Positions 19,777 through 27,354 of a DNA stretch of 64,000 bases are shown here, in pieces. Position numbers and translations under genes: made by a program. Within the stretch, counting starts at the first letter, position 1. Every line of letters begins with the position of its first letter. This DNA is from Streptomyces lonarensis (GTDB taxonomy: Bacteria > Actinomycetota > Actinomycetes > Streptomycetales > Streptomycetaceae), in assembly GCF_012033735.1 (NCBI RefSeq), contig NZ_JAAVJD010000004.1, forward strand, positions 1 through 64,000, in the 5' to 3' direction. A model generated the notes under the pieces. The model had not been told where the DNA came from, did not search any database, and was given only the letters and a program-made list of their open reading frames with translations.

Positions 19777-21303
19777 CAGGCGATCCAGCGTGGACACCGG
19801 TGACCGCGGATGCATCGCGCGCCGCGCGGCGAGGGACTCCTCCCACTGCTCCGTGAGCACCCTCAGCAGGAACTCGCGCATGTCATCGGTGACGTGCGCA
19901 TACTGCGCCGACACCGAGCTGTCGGCGTGCCCCATCCGCTGATCGACCAGCACCTTCCGCACCCCGAGCTGCTCCATCAGCGTCCGGTGCGCGTGTCGCA
20001 GGCCGTGCCGGGTCAGCCGCTCCTGCACCGGTAGCCAACTCGCCGTCGCGCGCCCCTCCGCTCCCCGTCCGTGCACCGGCAGCCCGGGGTAGAGCCGAGC
20101 GTCCACCGGCACCGGCCGGCGCGGCTGCGGGGCCTTCGGCGGATACCAGCCGGTCGCCGCCGGGGTGAAGACCCAGGTGGCGAAGCCGGACCGGCGCCAG
20201 TGGTCCGTCGACCCCTCCGGACCCGCGCCGCGCCCCGCAGCGTCCAGCTCCGCCGTGGCCTTCTCGACTCGGGCGAGCGTCTCGGCGCGGACCTTCTCGG
20301 GCCGGCGCCGGGCGTTCGAGACGGTCTGCACCGAGACGCCCGCCACGGCGGCGACCTCCTTCATCGTCGGCCCGGCACCGGAGCCGGCTCCCGCGCCGCC
20401 GCGGAACACCCACCGCTCTCCGTGGCACTGGCAGGGCTGCCTCCTGGACCGAGCCACCTGCTCGGCGAGGAGCCGCGTCAGCCACGGCGGAGCGTCGAGG
20501 GTGCGGTAGGAGTCGTCCTTCGGCGGGCACTGCTCCCAGGTCCCGTCCTCCAGCTCGTACAGCTGCTGCTCCACGCGGACCTCGCCCGCTCGCGCGTACT
20601 TGGGGGTCAGCCCAACCACCTCGCCCCACCGCATGCCGGTGTACCCGGTGAGGATCACCGCGGTGAACTCGTCATCGCGGCCGGAGAGAAGAGCCGCTCG
20701 CTCGGCCAGTAGCAGGATGCCGAGGGAGTCGGTGACCGCCTTCTCCGGACCGCGAGAGGAGGAGCGGCCAGCCCGCTTCCCCCGCCCCCGGCGCTGCTTC
20801 GCAGGGTTCGACTGGAGGATGCCGTCCTCCACCGCGTCCTCCAGGACGAGGTGGAGCATCCGCCGATACGTTGCCGCGGACACCGGCGAGCCGGCGCTCT
20901 TCTTCTGCTTCTCCCAGGCAGTGATCTGCTCGGGCCTGATGTCGCCGAGCACCGTGTCGCCGAACCTCTGCTCGGCGTGCCGGAGGTGGTTGCGGTAGTT
21001 CTGCTCGGTCGAAGCGGCGAGCTCGTGACGGGAGAGCCACCCACCCTCTCCGGCCGGGCCGTGCAGGTACTCAGAGAGGGTCACCAACCCCTCTTCCGGG
21101 GCGACCCACCGGCCGCGCTTCGCTGCCGCGTCGGCGGCGTCCTGTGCGGCTCGCGCGGCCTTCTTCGCGGTGAGCTTGGTCGGGTACTCAATCGCCTTCC
21201 CGTCCGAGCCCTTCACCGTGGCCTTCTTGCCGTCGGGCCGGATGTACCGGGCCCGGTAGTAGGTACGGCCGATCCGGTCGGTCCGCTTCTCCGCGCTGGC
21301 CAC
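19765..21303 (-). CDS. int: Tyrosine integrase with inserted LacI-type helix-turn-helix
   Basis: A 512-residue site-specific recombinase that integrates the phage at tRNA-Pro. An N-terminal arm-binding region (IGRTYYRARYIRPDGKKATV) is followed by a core-binding SAM-like domain (about 74-165) and a catalytic domain with Arg in GYTGMRWGE (R225), Lys in PPKDDSYRTLD, HxxR in TRHGLRHAH (H433, R436), His in RMGHADSS and the nucleophile Tyr in SAQYAHV (Y468). Unusually, residues about 314-352 (MKEVAAVAGVSVQTVSNARR..) form a LacI-family helix-turn-helix inside the catalytic domain, flanked by a Gly-rich linker. GTG 21303 follows GAGGAGG. Confidence 0.95.
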   Translation of the reverse strand: MASAEKRTDRIGRTYYRARYIRPDGKKATVKGSDGKAIEYPTKLTAKKAARAAQDAADAAAKRGRWVAPEEGLVTLSEYLHGPAGEGGWLSRHELAASTEQNYRNHLRHAEQRFGDTVLGDIRPEQITAWEKQKKSAGSPVSAATYRRMLHLVLEDAVEDGILQSNPAKQRRGRGKRAGRSSSRGPEKAVTDSLGILLLAERAALLSGRDDEFTAVILTGYTGMRWGEVVGLTPKYARAGEVRVEQQLYELEDGTWEQCPPKDDSYRTLDAPPWLTRLLAEQVARSRRQPCQCHGERWVFRGGAGAGSGAGPTMKEVAAVAGVSVQTVSNARRRPEKVRAETLARVEKATAELDAAGRGAGPEGSTDHWRRSGFATWVFTPAATGWYPPKAPQPRRPVPVDARLYPGLPVHGRGAEGRATASWLPVQERLTRHGLRHAHRTLMEQLGVRKVLVDQRMGHADSSVSAQYAHVTDDMREFLLRVLTEQWEESLAARRAMHPRSPVSTLDRLLGQ

Positions 21304-21321
21304 GGGGCCTCCTCGCACATG

Positions 21322-21358
21322 AGTCGCGCCACCTACCGGTCCAGTAGGTGGCGCGACT
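21322..21358 (-). terminator. Perfect 15-bp hairpin just upstream of the integrase start
   Basis: AGTCGCGCCACCTAC (21322-21336) is exactly complementary to GTAGGTGGCGCGACT (21344-21358), with a 7-nt loop. It sits between the small upstream ORF and the integrase ribosome site on the minus strand, ending about 19 bases before the GTG. It may terminate readthrough from the small gene, attenuate int, or be a protein-binding site; there is no T-run. Confidence 0.65.
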
Positions 21359-21371
21359 TGATCGGGCTCGC

Positions 21372-21560
21372 TCAGGCGAGCAGCTGGTCCAGGGCGGACG
21401 CAAGATCCGCCCCCGGCGCCCGCAGCGCCGCCTCGATGATGTCCCTCTGCCCGGGGGAGATGCACTGCGCACTCACCCGCACGACACCCTCGTCCAGGTC
21501 GTGCCAGTACCGCACTCCGCGCGGCAACTCTTCCACCAGCAGAACCCTTGTGACGGACAC
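21372..21560 (-). CDS. Small hypothetical protein upstream of int
   Basis: Start GTG 21560 (VSVTRVLLVEELPRGVRYWH) after a G-rich ribosome site gives 62 residues; a longer frame to 21638 exists but its extra part has no convincing start. The protein is acidic and ends in a helical segment, GQRDIIEAALRAPGADLASALDQLLA. It lies between the regulator at 21696 and int on the same strand. No family was recognised. Confidence 0.55.
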   Translation of the reverse strand: MSVTRVLLVEELPRGVRYWHDLDEGVVRVSAQCISPGQRDIIEAALRAPGADLASALDQLLA

Positions 21561-21695
21561 GGGTCCCCCCTTCGCCCAGATGAGTGTGGCCCCCTCGACT
21601 GGTCCAGACATGCAACCACAGGCGCATGCGTTCTGCACACAGTTCGCACAAGGGTGCGTACTGGGCTCAGGGTATCGGGCGGATCGGACAGAGCG

Positions 21696-22166
21696 TCAGC
21701 TTCGGTCGTCGTGTAGCGCCCGCTCTCGGTCGCGCCACTCCTCCAGGGCGGCCTGCAGTTCCTCGGGCGAGGCGTCCTCATCGCCCCGGACCACGATCGC
21801 GGCGCGCAGCCGACCGCCGGGGGTGTGCAGGGTGACCACCTGGCTGTCCACCAGAGGGCCCTCGCGTAGCGCCTCGATGACCCGGAGGGACAAGTCGCCG
21901 ACATCCACGGAGGGCGCCTTCCTCTCGTCGGCCAGCGTCGGCTCGCCGCCTCGAAGCACCGCCTCCACCGACCCCGAGGTCCAGCCGACGAGCTGGGCGT
22001 AGGCCCGCAGGGTGTCGGAGACGACCTTGATGTCGCCGCGGTCGATCCGCGCCACCTGCGCGCGCCCGGATAGCCCGAGCCGCTCCGCGACGGCCGGCTG
22101 GCTGAGGCCCTGCGCCTTGCGCGCGCTACGGAGTAGGTCGCCTAGGCGCGCCCATTCAGTGTCCAT
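21696..22166 (-). CDS. XRE-family regulator, probable prophage repressor
   Basis: A 156-residue protein with an N-terminal XRE helix-turn-helix (LGDLLRSARKAQGLSQPAVAERLGLSGRAQVARIDRG) and a C-terminal region without a recognised family. It is leftward and divergent from the XRE gene at 22389, across a 220-bp operator-rich gap. This is the layout of a lysogeny switch, so it is the best repressor candidate. ATG 22166 (MDTEWARL) is preferred; no strong ribosome site is visible, so the transcript may be leaderless. Confidence 0.8.
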   Translation of the reverse strand: MDTEWARLGDLLRSARKAQGLSQPAVAERLGLSGRAQVARIDRGDIKVVSDTLRAYAQLVGWTSGSVEAVLRGGEPTLADERKAPSVDVGDLSLRVIEALREGPLVDSQVVTLHTPGGRLRAAIVVRGDEDASPEELQAALEEWRDRERALHDDRS

Positions 22167-22175
22167 GGGGCTCAC

Positions 22176-22388
22176 TATGCCGCAACGCGATGCAACCCCA
22201 CCAGTTCAGAAATGGGACCTGTCCTGCACGTGAGGTGCGCTGGGGTTGCACAGCGGGGCGCACGGTGTCTGACCTGTGACAGCAGGTTGCCTGGATCTCG
22301 GGCCGCATCTTGATGCGTAGCCTTTACGTAGCGTTGGCGTAGCCCAAACGGTTGCGTCACGTAGCGTCTTGTGTGTAGCGTCATAGGC
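22176..22388. promoter_or_regulatory. Immunity-type operator region between divergent regulators
   Basis: The gap holds CGTAGC at 22316-22321, 22327-22332, 22338-22343 and 22360-22365, plus TGTAGC at 22374-22379. The first three are exactly 11 bp apart and the fourth is 22 bp on, so they lie on one face of the helix. Separately, TGCAACCCCA (22191-22200) is inverted as TGGGGTTGCA (22241-22250). The CGTAGC set lies next to the rightward gene and the inverted pair next to the leftward repressor, fitting two promoters with separate operators. Confidence 0.7.
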
Positions 22389-22598
22389 GTGAAACCGAAC
22401 GGCACAGCCATCCGGGCCATACGTCTCATGCGCGAGATCAGCCTCCGTCAGCTCGCCGAATCCACCGGCTACGACCGCGGCTACCTCTCACGCCTGGAGC
22501 GGAACGAGGCCGGCGCCAAGCCGGACACCCTCCGCTGCATCGCAACGGTGCTGGCCGTGCCGCCAGCCGACATCACTCGAGGAGACCCCTGTGAATGA
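22389..22598 (+). CDS. Small XRE-family regulator (Cro-like)
   Basis: Start GTG 22389 (VKPNGTAIRAIRLMREIS) gives a 69-residue protein that is almost entirely one helix-turn-helix domain: LRQLAESTGYDRGYLSRLERNEAGAKPDTLRCIATVLAVPPADI. Its size, position and divergence from the putative repressor suggest a Cro-like or early-promoter regulator. It overlaps the next gene by 8 nt and should be co-transcribed with it. Confidence 0.82.
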   Translation: MKPNGTAIRAIRLMREISLRQLAESTGYDRGYLSRLERNEAGAKPDTLRCIATVLAVPPADITRGDPCE

Positions 22599-22818
22599 CC
22601 TGCCGAGCCCCTTCGCCCCGGAGGGAGAGCTGCACCTCTACACCCCCGCGCAGGCCGCGAAGTGGCTGCCCTGGACCGCCCGGACGCTGAAGGAGAAGGC
22701 GTACCGCCGGGAGATCGTCCACAGCCGCGGCAGTCGCAACAGCGTGCAGTTCAGCGGCGCCGACATCCGCGATGTCCTCCGCGCCCAGCGCGAGCCGGTC
22801 CTCCCCGCCGCCGCCTGA
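22591..22818 (+). CDS. Excisionase-like / MerR-type helix-turn-helix protein
   Basis: A 75-residue protein with a winged-helix motif, LYTPAQAAKWLPWTARTLKEKAYRREIVHSRG, followed by a short VQFSGADIRDVL segment. This is the arrangement of phage excisionases and Xis-like proteins. GTG 22591 lies inside the end of the preceding XRE gene. It probably assists the integrase in excision; it is about 3 kb from attL, so a purely regulatory role is also possible. Confidence 0.72.
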   Translation: MNDLPSPFAPEGELHLYTPAQAAKWLPWTARTLKEKAYRREIVHSRGSRNSVQFSGADIRDVLRAQREPVLPAAA

Positions 22819-22931
22819 CCCCCGACGCAGATCGGCCCCGCAGCGGGCTCTCACACACCGCCGCAGGGCCAGAGGGGCCGCCGACGGCGACCCCGGACCC
22901 ACCTTCACCACACAGGAAGAGAGGCAGGCCG

Positions 22932-23564
22932 ATGACCGAGCCTACCGAACAGACCACCGAGCCCACCCCCGCAGTCAATGACTGCCCCGGGTGCGGGCTG
23001 ATCGACCCGGCCGGCGTGCACGACGGCACGTGCGAGATCGCCGCTGAGGAGGCAGCCGCGCTCCAGCTCGTACTCGCAGGCCAGCGGGAGCTCCGCATTG
23101 CGGGACTGATCGTCGAGGTGCAGCAGCTCCGGGAACGTGTCGCGACCCTCACCGAGCTGACTCGCCGCTGGGATGAGATGGCCAGTGCCACTCTCGGGTC
23201 CACCGGCGACGACTGGTCGCCGGTAGCCGCGGGGCGACGGGCCCGGGCCTGGACGTACCAGCGGGCCGCCGAAGACGTCCGCGATGTCCTTCGCGTCGGT
23301 CACTTGCCGCACGGCCTCATGACCGACGCCGAGCTGGACGCCGCCACCGAGGGCGTCGCGGAGCTGGAGGCCCGGCCGCCCCGCGCCCGCCGTAGCCGCA
23401 TCGAGCTGTCCGAGCGGGACGCTGAGACCGTCGCCTTCGCCCGGACCACCTGGGCCGAGACCGACGCGGAGCAGGGCGACTTCCCGGTGCGCCTGGGCCG
23501 CATGCTCGCGGCGACCAAGATGCTGCTCGACGTCGTCGACGGCCCCGAGGGCGGTGCCCGATGA
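22932..23564 (+). CDS. Hypothetical early phage protein
   Basis: A 210-residue protein starting at ATG 22932. The N-terminus has CPGCGLIDPAGVHDGTC, a possible metal site. The rest is helical, with a heptad-like stretch (LIVEVQQLRERVATLTELTRRWDEM). Position at the head of the recombination operon is its only context. No family was recognised. Its stop overlaps the next start (ATGA). Confidence 0.75.
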   Translation: MTEPTEQTTEPTPAVNDCPGCGLIDPAGVHDGTCEIAAEEAAALQLVLAGQRELRIAGLIVEVQQLRERVATLTELTRRWDEMASATLGSTGDDWSPVAAGRRARAWTYQRAAEDVRDVLRVGHLPHGLMTDAELDAATEGVAELEARPPRARRSRIELSERDAETVAFARTTWAETDAEQGDFPVRLGRMLAATKMLLDVVDGPEGGAR

Positions 23565-23728
23565 GCGCCCCGACCCGCGCCGACCTCGCCCGGCGCCACG
23601 CTGAGATCAGCGAGCTCTTCTTCCGCGCGGCCGCCGCCGCGGACGCCGGTGACACCGCCGCCGCGGAAGCGCTCGCCGACCAGGCGCGGCAGCTGGCCGA
23701 GGCGATCCCGACGGGCGGTGCCCGATGA
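23561..23728 (+). CDS. Small hypothetical protein
   Basis: A 55-residue Ala-rich helical protein (MSAPTRADLARRHAEISELF...LAEAIPTGGAR) starting at ATG 23561, with 4-nt overlaps to genes on both sides (ATGA at each end). The chain of overlaps makes it a credible member of the operon. Its C-terminal GGAR matches the C-terminus of the preceding protein, as if both ends came from a small duplication. Confidence 0.7.
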   Translation: MSAPTRADLARRHAEISELFFRAAAAADAGDTAAAEALADQARQLAEAIPTGGAR

Positions 23729-24012
23729 GTGCCGTCGCTGACTCGCCGATGTCGCTCGCCGACGGCGACTGGGTGCTGCACAACGTCCTGCCGCCGATGT
23801 GGCGGTGCGCACAGGGTGCGGAGGAGCTGCGCACGTGCCTCTGCCTGGCCGACCCCAGCGACTGGCTGGGAGGAGTCACCGCGGCAGCGGCTCGACTCTG
23901 GGACCGGGACGGCCGAAGCATTGCATACGCCGACGGACGCGGGATCGTCACGTTCTACGAGGTCGACCGCATTTGCCGCCGACGGACCCGCACCCCTGGC
24001 GGTGCGGCGTGA
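23725..24012 (+). CDS. Hypothetical early phage protein
   Basis: A 95-residue protein beginning MSAVADSPMSLADGDWVLHN. It has three cysteines in WRCAQGAEELRTCLCLADP and a basic tail. It overlaps its neighbours on both sides by 4 nt and sits directly before the exonuclease gene. No family was recognised. Confidence 0.7.
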   Translation: MSAVADSPMSLADGDWVLHNVLPPMWRCAQGAEELRTCLCLADPSDWLGGVTAAAARLWDRDGRSIAYADGRGIVTFYEVDRICRRRTRTPGGAA

Positions 24013-24905
24013 CGACGGCGATCCACCTCGGGTTCCCGGTGCCCGGCACCCCGGAGTGGGAGGCGGCCCGGTCCGGCCTGTGCATCACCGCCACGGAGAT
24101 CGCCGCCGTCGTCGGCCTCTCCCCCTGGCAGAGCAGGTTCACCCTGTGGCACAAGAAGGCCGGCCTCCCCACCGCCCCGTTCGAGCCGTCGCCGCAGATG
24201 GAGTGGGGCAACCGCTTGGAGTCGGCCGTCGCCACCAAGTGGCAGGAAGGGGCTCCGGACCGCTGGCTGGAGACGGCCGGGACGTGGCAGCACTCCGAGC
24301 GGGACTGGCAGCGGGCTACCCCCGACCGGCTCGTCTACGAGGAGCCGGTCGACTGGCCCGACACCCTCCTCCCGGTCCCGCCCACTGCCCTTCTGGAGGT
24401 CAAGACCAGCCCGACCGGGGACGCCTGGGCCGACGGCATCCCCATCTACTACCAGTGCCAGATCCAGTGGCAGCTCGACACCCTCGGGCTCCAGGTATGC
24501 CACCTCGCGCTCCTCGTCGGCGGCCACGACTACCGCGAGTTCGTCATCGAGTACGACGCGGACGACGCGCAGTACCTCCGTCGCGAAGCCCGAGCCTTCC
24601 TCGACACGGTGGAGGCCGGGGAGCGGCCCCCGATCGACGACTCCGACTCCACCTACGACACCGTCCGCGCCCAGCACGAGAGCCGCGACGACGTCGAAGT
24701 GGAGATCCCCGCCGCCCTCGCCGACCGGTACGAGGCCGCCGGCGCCGCGAAGCGCAAGGCCGATGCCGCCCGGCAGCAGGCGTCCGCCGAGGTCATGGAC
24801 GCCATCGGCGAAGGCCGGTGGGCCACCGTCGCCGGCCGCCGTATCGCGCAGCGCACCACCAAGAACGCACTCCAGCCCTGCAAGCAGAAGGCGAGCACCA
24901 CGTGA
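24009..24905 (+). CDS. YqaJ-type viral recombinase exonuclease
   Basis: A 298-residue 5'-3' exonuclease of the lambda-exonuclease/YqaJ fold, which resects double-strand ends for the annealase encoded next. Family blocks are GTPEWEAARSGLCITATEIAAVVGLSPW, MEWGNRLESAVATKW (catalytic Glu), PTALLEVKTSP (the ExK motif) and IYYQCQIQWQLDTLG. GTG 24009 overlaps the previous stop. The C-terminal helical tail (KRKADAARQQASAEVM) may contact RecT. Gene order and overlap give a standard recombination pair. Confidence 0.93.
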   Translation: MTTAIHLGFPVPGTPEWEAARSGLCITATEIAAVVGLSPWQSRFTLWHKKAGLPTAPFEPSPQMEWGNRLESAVATKWQEGAPDRWLETAGTWQHSERDWQRATPDRLVYEEPVDWPDTLLPVPPTALLEVKTSPTGDAWADGIPIYYQCQIQWQLDTLGLQVCHLALLVGGHDYREFVIEYDADDAQYLRREARAFLDTVEAGERPPIDDSDSTYDTVRAQHESRDDVEVEIPAALADRYEAAGAAKRKADAARQQASAEVMDAIGEGRWATVAGRRIAQRTTKNALQPCKQKASTT

Positions 24906-25705
24906 GCCAGATCAGCACCGCCGTCGCCAAGCGGGACAGCGGACCCAGCGCCATGGTCCAGCAGTACAAGGGCGACCTCGCACAGGTCATGCCGCAGCAC
25001 GTGCGGCCCGACGTCTTCGTCCGCGTCGCCATCGGAGCCCTCCGCCGCGACAAGGACCTCGCGGAGGCCGCCACCGCCAGCCCGGCCACCCTGATGTCGG
25101 CCCTCATGACCGCCGCCCGCCTCGGGCTGGAGCCCGGCAGCGAGCAGTTCTACCTCGTCCCCCGCAAGCGGAAGGGCGTCCCTGAGGTCCAGGGCATCGT
25201 CGGCTACCAGGGCATCGTCGAGATGATCTACAACGCCGGCGCCGCGCAGTCGGTGGTCGTCGAAGTGGTCCGCGCTGCCGATCACTTCGTCTGGCGGCCC
25301 GGCGCTATGGAGCGCCCGGAGCACACTGCCGACTGGTTCGGTGACCGCGGCGACCTGGTCGGCGTCTACGCCTACGCCGTGATGCAGGGAGGCGCGACCA
25401 GCAAGGTTGTCGTCCTGAACCGCCAGCACATCGCCGCCGCCAAGGCCAAGTCGGACGGGGTCCGCAGCCCCTACAGCCCGTGGAACACCAACGAGGAAGC
25501 GATGTGGCTGAAGACCGCGGCGCGGCGCCTCGGGAAGTGGGTGCCCACCTCGGCTGAGAAGTACTCGGTGACGATCGAGCGGGCTGAGCCGGGCGCCTCC
25601 GTGCCCGTCGGGGTGCTGGACGAGGCCGACCCGCTGCCCCCGGTCGACGAGGACACGGGCGAGGTCATCGAGGGCGAGATCGTCCCGGACGGAGCGGACC
25701 GGTGA
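24902..25705 (+). CDS. recT: RecT single-strand annealing protein
   Basis: A 267-residue RecT/Bet-type annealase that pairs single strands made by the upstream exonuclease. Recognisable parts are LRRDKDLAEAATASPATLMSALMTAARLGLEPG, YLVPRKRKGVPEVQGIVGYQGIVEMIYN and MWLKTAARRLGKWVPTSAE. The acidic tail (DEDTGEVIEGEIV) is usual and may bind SSB or the exonuclease. GTG 24902 overlaps the exonuclease stop by 4 nt. Confidence 0.94.
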   Translation: MSQISTAVAKRDSGPSAMVQQYKGDLAQVMPQHVRPDVFVRVAIGALRRDKDLAEAATASPATLMSALMTAARLGLEPGSEQFYLVPRKRKGVPEVQGIVGYQGIVEMIYNAGAAQSVVVEVVRAADHFVWRPGAMERPEHTADWFGDRGDLVGVYAYAVMQGGATSKVVVLNRQHIAAAKAKSDGVRSPYSPWNTNEEAMWLKTAARRLGKWVPTSAEKYSVTIERAEPGASVPVGVLDEADPLPPVDEDTGEVIEGEIVPDGADR

Positions 25706-26154
25706 CCCGCCGCCGGGAGCTGGAGCAGCAGGTCGCCGGCCTGGAGACCGCCCGCCGGCTGGCGCAGGAGCGGGTCGACGAGCTGACGGAGTCGCTGCGG
25801 ATCTCCCGCCACCAGCACCAGCAGGCATCCGAGCGGGCCGTCGACCTGGAGCGCCAGCTGGCCGCCCTCCAGGCCCGCTACGACGCCGCGGTTGAGCTGG
25901 ACCACCCGGACATCGCCGCCGCCGGCGCGCGGTACCAGGAGTGCCGCGCGACGGTGACGACGCTGCAGGAACGCGGCCCCGAGCAGGGGGCGCTGCCGAG
26001 GCGGACGCCCGGCGTGACGGTCGACGAGGTCGCCGACAACGCGGCGCGCTTCGCCGAGGCCATGCGCGCCGCCGAAGAACTCCCCACGCCGCGCGAGGTG
26101 TACGAGGCGCAGGTCCGCGCCGTCACCGACAGCGCGCTCCGCAACTCCGCCTGA
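25702..26154 (+). CDS. Coiled-coil hypothetical protein
   Basis: A 150-residue protein overlapping recT by 4 nt. Residues about 3-60 form a coiled coil (RELEQQVAGLETARRLAQERVDEL...VDLERQLAALQARY), followed by a shorter helical region. It may be an accessory to recombination by position alone. No family was recognised. Confidence 0.75.
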   Translation: MTRRRELEQQVAGLETARRLAQERVDELTESLRISRHQHQQASERAVDLERQLAALQARYDAAVELDHPDIAAAGARYQECRATVTTLQERGPEQGALPRRTPGVTVDEVADNAARFAEAMRAAEELPTPREVYEAQVRAVTDSALRNSA

Positions 26155-26199
26155 CCCCAGCCTCCGGCCGCCGGGCGACCGCACCCCGGCCGCCGGAAC

Positions 26200-26230
26200 G
26201 CCGCCCCGCCCACCACACGGGCGGGGCGGC
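26200..26230. terminator. GC-rich intercistronic hairpin
   Basis: GCCGCCCCGCCC (26200-26211) and GGGCGGGGCGGC (26219-26230) form a perfect 12-bp stem with a 7-nt loop. It lies between two rightward genes of the early operon, so it may be a partial terminator or an mRNA-stability element. Confidence 0.6.
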
Positions 26231-26258
26231 ACCCAACCAGCTACCCCCAGGAGGGGAC

Positions 26259-26594
26259 ATGACCATCTCGCTCTGCAAGCACAGCTTCTCCGTCCTCCAG
26301 CCGTACTCCCTCTTCCGCCCCAGCCCCTGCATCCACTGCAACCTGACCCACGCCGACCGCGAAGAGGAGCTGCAGCAGCAGAAGCTCGCGCTCATCCACG
26401 GCACGGCCCACGACGGAAAGTGCGGCCACTGCGGGCAGACCCGCCGCCTCTACCGCTGGCAGCCCGCCGAGCAGCCCTGGCACGAGGTCGGCGTCGAACT
26501 GCCCGTCAGCTTCCTGTGCATCGAGGGCTGGAACGCCGCTGAGGAGCAGCAGGCGCTCGAGGTCAACGCGATCTTCGTCGCCGCCACCCGATGA
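26259..26594 (+). CDS. Zinc-ribbon-like hypothetical protein
   Basis: A 111-residue protein from ATG 26259 with a strong GGAGGGG ribosome site. Cysteine pairs in PCIHCNLTHADREEEL and GKCGHCGQTRRLYRW suggest one or two zinc sites, with a helical hinge between them. Its ribosome-binding leader is duplicated before the next gene. No family was recognised. Confidence 0.72.
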   Translation: MTISLCKHSFSVLQPYSLFRPSPCIHCNLTHADREEELQQQKLALIHGTAHDGKCGHCGQTRRLYRWQPAEQPWHEVGVELPVSFLCIEGWNAAEEQQALEVNAIFVAATR

Positions 26595-26626
26595 CCACCC
26601 ACTCAGCAACCACCCCAGGAGGGGAC

Positions 26627-26956
26627 ATGACCACCGACATGACCACCGACCAGACCATCGCCGCCATCACCGACGACAGCCAGCTCTCCATGGAGGAGCG
26701 CGTCAAGGTCCCGGGCCTTGCCGTCCACATGATCGAGCAGATGACCGACATCGCGAAGGTGAAGCGCCTCGCACAGACCCTCCGAGACGCGCTCAGCGCG
26801 AACCTCAACCTGCAGAACCACCACCTGGCCCTCGTCGGCGGCTGGGAGTCGTGCGGGCCTTGCGAGAAGGCGGCTGCCGAGTGCGACCAGTCGGCCATCT
26901 GCGAGCAGGCGAAGCGGTGGCAAGCCGAGGTCGACGCCGCGTGGAAGGTCTCGTGA
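26627..26956 (+). CDS. Hypothetical early phage protein
   Basis: A 109-residue protein from ATG 26627 (MTTDMTTDQTIAAITDD), chosen because GGAGGGG sits directly upstream; ATG 26591, which overlaps the previous gene, is an alternative. The middle is helical (VKRLAQTLRDALSANLNLQ) and the C-terminus has CGPCEKAAAECDQSAICEQA. No family was recognised. Confidence 0.7.
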   Translation: MTTDMTTDQTIAAITDDSQLSMEERVKVPGLAVHMIEQMTDIAKVKRLAQTLRDALSANLNLQNHHLALVGGWESCGPCEKAAAECDQSAICEQAKRWQAEVDAAWKVS

Positions 26957-27057
26957 CCGCCGTCCTCACCGCCGCCGCCGTGTGGCTCGCGGCCAGCATC
27001 CTCACCGCCGCCGCCTGGAGCGGCTGGCAGACCCGCCAACGGCGCCACGGGCGCTGA
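26953..27057 (+). CDS. Tiny single-helix membrane protein
   Basis: A 34-residue protein with one hydrophobic helix (VLTAAAVWLAASILTAAAW) and a basic C-terminus (QTRQRRHGR). GTG 26953 overlaps the preceding stop by 4 nt. Size and topology would suit a small phage membrane protein; function is unknown. Confidence 0.5.
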   Translation: MTAVLTAAAVWLAASILTAAAWSGWQTRQRRHGR

Positions 27058-27065
27058 CAGCACAG

Positions 27066-27096
27066 CCGCCCCCGGCAGACGAAGTGCCGGGGGCGG
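27066..27096. terminator. GC-rich intercistronic hairpin
   Basis: CCGCCCCCGGCA (27066-27077) pairs perfectly with TGCCGGGGGCGG (27085-27096), loop GACGAAG. It follows the tiny membrane-protein gene and precedes another rightward gene. Confidence 0.65.
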
Positions 27097-27135
27097 TGCC
27101 CACACCGTACCGAACCCCACCGACAGGAGAAGCCC

Positions 27136-27306
27136 GTGATCCGCGACCCCAAGATCGTCGCCGCCAACCAGCGCCGCTACCCGATCGAAGACCCGCCCGC
27201 GTGCGAGCGCACCGGCTGCGGCCACGACTTCGGCCTCCACCGGGACAGCGGCCCGTGCGCCGTCTGCCCCTGCCCCGGCCCGCTGTACCCCGCCCCGACC
27301 GCCTGA
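27136..27306 (+). CDS. Small cysteine-rich protein
   Basis: A 56-residue protein from GTG 27136, with AGGAGAAG upstream. The pattern CERTGCGHDFGLHRDSGPC followed by AVCPCPGP gives five cysteines and two histidines, consistent with a zinc-binding fold. It stands between two hairpins. No family was recognised. Confidence 0.65.
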   Translation: MIRDPKIVAANQRRYPIEDPPACERTGCGHDFGLHRDSGPCAVCPCPGPLYPAPTA

Positions 27307-27314
27307 CCCCGACC

Positions 27315-27339
27315 GGGCCGCCCCACCCAGGGGCGGCCC
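27315..27339. terminator. GC-rich intercistronic hairpin
   Basis: GGGCCGCCCC (27315-27324) pairs with GGGGCGGCCC (27330-27339). It is the third such element in 1.2 kb, each placed in a short gap between rightward genes. Confidence 0.6.
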
Positions 27340-27354
27340 CGACAGGAGACCGCC

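Noticed and set aside
21561-21638. N-terminal extension of the small protein before int (CACGC-rich segment)
   Set aside because: The longer start lacks a ribosome site, whereas GTG 21560 has a G-rich one.
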